DNA of 7,484 nucleotides. Origin: an uncultured Lachnospiraceae bacterium. Its GTDB lineage: Bacteria; Bacillota; Clostridia; Lachnospirales; Lachnospiraceae. The stretch spans positions 1 to 7,484 of the forward strand of contig CAKRFU010000047.1 in assembly GCA_934320845.1 (NCBI GenBank), read 5' to 3'. Shown here one piece after another: positions 5,103 to 7,484 of this stretch; the stretch's first letter is position 1, and each line of letters starts with the position of its first letter. The position numbers were made by a program, and so were the translations under genes. Below the pieces are notes generated by a model. That model made no database searches, had not been told where the DNA came from, and worked only from the letters and a program-made list of their open reading frames with translations.

Positions 5103-7112
5103 TTACTGCTCCATCATAGAGCAATTAGTTTGAATAAATTCTTCTAATTTATCTCTATCCACTTCTTTATTAAACATTGCCTTTGTCATTTCATGAATTA
5201 TTTTACGATTCTCCTTATTAGTCACACCTATTTCATCCATAATTTCTTCAGCCATGTCAAATAATGATTTATGCAAATTAGTTCTCTTAATTATTGCATT
5301 AGCAAGTCTTGTTTTTTCTTCATCCGATGGTTCTTCAACTTTAAGAAATCCTTTTCTATTAACAAATTCTATTCCTGGCTTTAATATTTCGATATTCTTT
5401 GCCGCACTTGGCAATATTAAATAAGAGGTTAAAAAGGACCTTGTTAACATCATATAAATAGAATTTCTTATTGAAAAATCATTTGTAAGAGCATTTTGCA
5501 TAATACAAATTACAAACGGAAATTCCAATCCCTTAACATTATTCCTATTGCTTACAAAAAGAGTTCCTTTTTTCTTCTCCTTAGTTTCATATCCTATATT
5601 CACCGTCCAATTATATTTTTCTTTTATCATGGATTGTAAATTTGATGCAAGTTTAAAGTTAGCATCAATATTTTCCATAAATATAATACCTATATCATCC
5701 GGAAGAACTGTTGGATTACATGCTCTTATATTATCAATAGTACCTAACACTGTAGAAAGATACTCATCCTCTCCTGATGGAATAATTGTAATCCCATCGG
5801 ATTCAGACATATCTATATCTTCAAAACGTTTTAAAGGTTTTCTATGTAATTCGATATTCTTTCCTTCTCTTTTTACATCATATCCACAAGCTTCCCACTC
5901 ATCATCTTTAAGCCATCTTAATTTTTTCTCAAATAATCCCATACCAATTGCATGGGCGCCCATTAATGTTCTAGGATCTGTTCTATAACATTTATTAAGC
6001 AGAAAATCTGGATTTACAACCGTTAATGACTTATTTTCAAATATATCTTGAAAGATATCACCTGCAACATATACACATTTCTTAGCTACTTTCTCGCATA
6101 ATGCAAAAAAACCCTCAGAAAAATCTTGACTCTCATCAATCAATATATAATCAAAGCAACTTTGAAAATCTTCTATTTGATTTAGCCTTGATAATGCTTC
6201 CCTACATATAGTATCAAACAACCTATTATATGAAAATCTGCTAAACGGAATATGATAGTGATTGCAGATATAGCTATACACTCCAGAATCAGGATTTCCG
6301 TATGATCCCCAGCTTCTCATAACCCAAAGCCTTTTTTCCCATTGAATCTGTTCTTCAACTTTCATAAAATTAAAAAATTCTGGCACTCTTTTTCTTAAAC
6401 TATCAGCCAATATAACATTATGACATGTGAATACTATTCTACATTCATTATCATCAGTATATAATTCCTTTATTTTATGCAGTAACAACTCTGTCTTACC
6501 GGTTCCAGCAAGTCCCTGAATTGTTATACGCTTTTTCTTAGGTTCATCAAAAATAAATTTTGTTTGTTCTCCATCAAACAAAATAATTTTCCTTTTTATC
6601 TGATCCAAAATATTATCTGGGACACCTAATCCCAAACGTTCGGCTTCATTAATACTACCTGTAGCCAGAGAAATAAGAATATCACCTCTCCTTATTAATT
6701 CATCGCCCGTTATTTCATTTTCTTTTAATATATTTTGGAAAGAAAACTCTTCTGGTGAATATTGTATCTTTGATACAAATTCCTCTCTCCATTGTCTAGG
6801 TCTACCCACTATATTAATAAAATCATATTTTTTTGCAATATACCCTATATCATCAATAAAATCATCTTGGAATTCTTCAAATAATTCTCCTTCCTCACCA
6901 AAATTAATAAATATCATCTTATGTCTTGGCATAAGAACCACAAATGCATCCTGATAGTCATAATCTGCTTTTTTGTCGATTATCGGTTTCTTAAGTAAAT
7001 ATATAGGATTCATAATATCATCTAATCCTATTCTTTTAATTTCTTCAACACATCTTTTTTGACTATCTGATGAAACTTCAAAGTTTATATAAAACATACT
7101 ATTTTCTATCAT
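5103..7112 (-). CDS. Superfamily 1 (UvrD/Rep-like) helicase with novel N-terminal domain
   Basis: This is an ATP-dependent DNA (or RNA) translocase/helicase of about 669 residues. Two consecutive ATGs occur; the second (7112) is preferred because GGAGG lies 5 nt before it, against 2 nt for the first (7115). Numbered from the first ATG, the motifs are: Walker A GLAGTGKT (201-208), motif Ia region VFTCHNVILADSL, Walker B ILIDESQD (324-331), motif III GDIFQD (352-357), motif IV-like CYRTDP (376-381), motif V NNVKGLEF (525-532) and motif VI YMMLTRS (554-560). All are intact, so the ATPase should be active. Residues 1-190 are not a standard helicase part; the stretch DAFVVLMPRHKMIFINFG could be a degenerate nuclease-like fold (speculative). 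The last 80 residues are helical and charged. The gene overlaps the regulator upstream and abuts the unknown partner downstream. It is too large for, and lacks the partner of, Gabija GajB, and it is not a housekeeping UvrD or PcrA. Confidence 0.92.
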   Translation of the reverse strand: MIENSMFYINFEVSSDSQKRCVEEIKRIGLDDIMNPIYLLKKPIIDKKADYDYQDAFVVLMPRHKMIFINFGEEGELFEEFQDDFIDDIGYIAKKYDFINIVGRPRQWREEFVSKIQYSPEEFSFQNILKENEITGDELIRRGDILISLATGSINEAERLGLGVPDNILDQIKRKIILFDGEQTKFIFDEPKKKRITIQGLAGTGKTELLLHKIKELYTDDNECRIVFTCHNVILADSLRKRVPEFFNFMKVEEQIQWEKRLWVMRSWGSYGNPDSGVYSYICNHYHIPFSRFSYNRLFDTICREALSRLNQIEDFQSCFDYILIDESQDFSEGFFALCEKVAKKCVYVAGDIFQDIFENKSLTVVNPDFLLNKCYRTDPRTLMGAHAIGMGLFEKKLRWLKDDEWEACGYDVKREGKNIELHRKPLKRFEDIDMSESDGITIIPSGEDEYLSTVLGTIDNIRACNPTVLPDDIGIIFMENIDANFKLASNLQSMIKEKYNWTVNIGYETKEKKKGTLFVSNRNNVKGLEFPFVICIMQNALTNDFSIRNSIYMMLTRSFLTSYLILPSAAKNIEILKPGIEFVNRKGFLKVEEPSDEEKTRLANAIIKRTNLHKSLFDMAEEIMDEIGVTNKENRKIIHEMTKAMFNKEVDRDKLEEFIQTNCSMMEQ

Positions 7113-7308
7113 CATTTCCTCCCATTTTTAAAAGTTCTTCCATTTTCATCTTATACTGCATAAGTCTTAAAACATAGTCTGGCATTTCTCTTTTTCCATG
7201 TTCCCAATCTTGAATAGTTCTATATGGTATCTCATAGTATTCAGAAAACTGTTTCCAGTTCATTCCACTCTTATTTTTCAATTCTATCAATTCTTCCCGC
7301 TTTCCCAT
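7099..7308 (-). CDS. Small helix-turn-helix regulator
   Basis: The 69-residue start at ATG 7308 is chosen because GGAGGG (7315-7320) lies 6 nt upstream; the frame stays open to an ATG at 7359 that precedes the promoter and RBS. The protein is almost entirely a Cro/CI-type helix-turn-helix (about residues 12-50) with the phrase MNWKQFSEYYEIPYRTIQDWEHGKREMP. The probable recognition helix is YRTIQDWE. Proteins of this pattern are common small regulators in Clostridia. Its stop codon overlaps the helicase start region (AATGATGATAG), so the two are translationally coupled. It is first in the operon and a dyad sits between the -35 and -10 of its own promoter, which suggests autoregulation (inference). 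Confidence 0.88.
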   Translation of the reverse strand: MGKREELIELKNKSGMNWKQFSEYYEIPYRTIQDWEHGKREMPDYVLRLMQYKMKMEELLKMGGNDDRK

Positions 7309-7329
7309 CAGCATCCCTCCATGTTGACT

Positions 7330-7358
7330 ATTATATACTAGACAACGCATTGCGTCCA
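7330..7358 (-). promoter_or_regulatory. Promoter of the HTH-helicase operon
   Basis: On the minus strand the -10 TATAAT (7335-7330) is perfect and the -35 TGGACG (7358-7353) matches at 4 of 6, with a 17-bp spacer. The predicted transcript begins about 15 nt before the HTH start codon, leaving room only for the RBS. Confidence 0.65.
7345..7355. promoter_or_regulatory. Putative operator dyad in the operon promoter
   Basis: ACGCA-T-TGCGT is a perfect 5-bp dyad lying mainly in the spacer and touching the -35 hexamer. Its size and place suit a dimeric Cro/CI-like repressor, most simply the product of the first gene of the operon. Confidence 0.35.
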
Positions 7359-7400
7359 CATAATTTTCATGAATTATCTATCTTGAAAATTGCAAAGTTT

Positions 7401-7472
7401 AATTCCGCCATCCATTTATACAGTGGAATTCTCTTCTGCACAAGTGGAGTTTAATCTTTCATATCATAAATG
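7401..7472 (+). repeat. Right copy of a structured repeat (pair with 2258-2328)
   Basis: AATTCCGC (7401-7408) and GTGGAATT (7423-7430) form an 8-bp stem with one wobble and a 14-nt loop. CTGCACA (7436-7442) and TTTAATCTTTCATA (7450-7463) follow at the same distances as in the left copy. It lies upstream of the operon promoter and its downstream continuation is cut by the window end. Confidence 0.5.
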
Positions 7473-7484
7473 GTATGCTCATGT

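Noticed and set aside
5548..5988. 146-codon plus-strand frame inside the helicase gene
   Set aside because: It is antisense to a helicase with all motifs intact, so it is a shadow frame.
4457..7112. Gabija (GajA-GajB)
   Set aside because: The partner is a 214-aa protein without ATPase or TOPRIM motifs, and the helicase is longer than GajB with a different N-terminus.

Overview
The window looks like an accessory, mobile-element-scarred stretch of a low-GC Clostridia chromosome, most plausibly Lachnospiraceae-like. The grounds are AT-rich coding sequence, strong AGGAGG-type ribosome binding sites, short rho-independent terminators, and tandem serine recombinases with a long coiled coil of the kind common in clostridial conjugative elements. 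The taxon is inferred; there is no rRNA or marker gene. All recognisable genes are on the minus strand.

Layout. 1-145: no gene, but a strong hairpin that probably terminates the gene upstream of it on the minus strand. 146-967: an unrecognised 273-residue charged helical protein with an RNxxxH motif that could be a HEPN ribonuclease signature. 968-1202: its promoter, plus several hairpins and a plus-strand terminator that together could be a small RNA. 1203-2027: a tyrosine recombinase whose catalytic domain has been deleted and replaced by a short foreign tail. 2028-2496: a structured gene-free stretch with a 12-bp inverted repeat, a plus-strand promoter, three hairpins, a six-codon reading frame behind a sequestered RBS, and a terminator. 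2497-3574: two overlapping serine recombinase remnants, one lacking its N-terminal catalytic domain and the other cut off just after it. 3573-4350: small frameshifted fragments of mobile-element genes, a long inverted repeat and a strong bidirectional terminator. 4388-7358: a compact, intact, self-contained operon.

The operon is the most interesting part. It has a sigma-70-like promoter (7330-7358), a 69-residue helix-turn-helix protein, a roughly 669-residue superfamily 1 (UvrD/Rep-like) helicase with a complete motif set and an unassigned N-terminal domain, and a 214-residue protein of unknown family. The three genes overlap or nearly touch and end in a good rho-independent terminator (4388-4430). 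A regulator, a helicase and an unknown effector-sized partner, sitting beside recombinase debris, is the usual look of an anti-phage or mobile-element defence cassette. I do not recognise it as a named system, and its function is inferred from architecture and context only.

Two diverged copies of a structured sequence (2258-2328 and 7401-7472, same strand, ungapped over about 63 nt) bracket the segment holding the serine recombinase remnants and the operon. They may mark the limits of an inserted module or belong to a dispersed structured repeat family.
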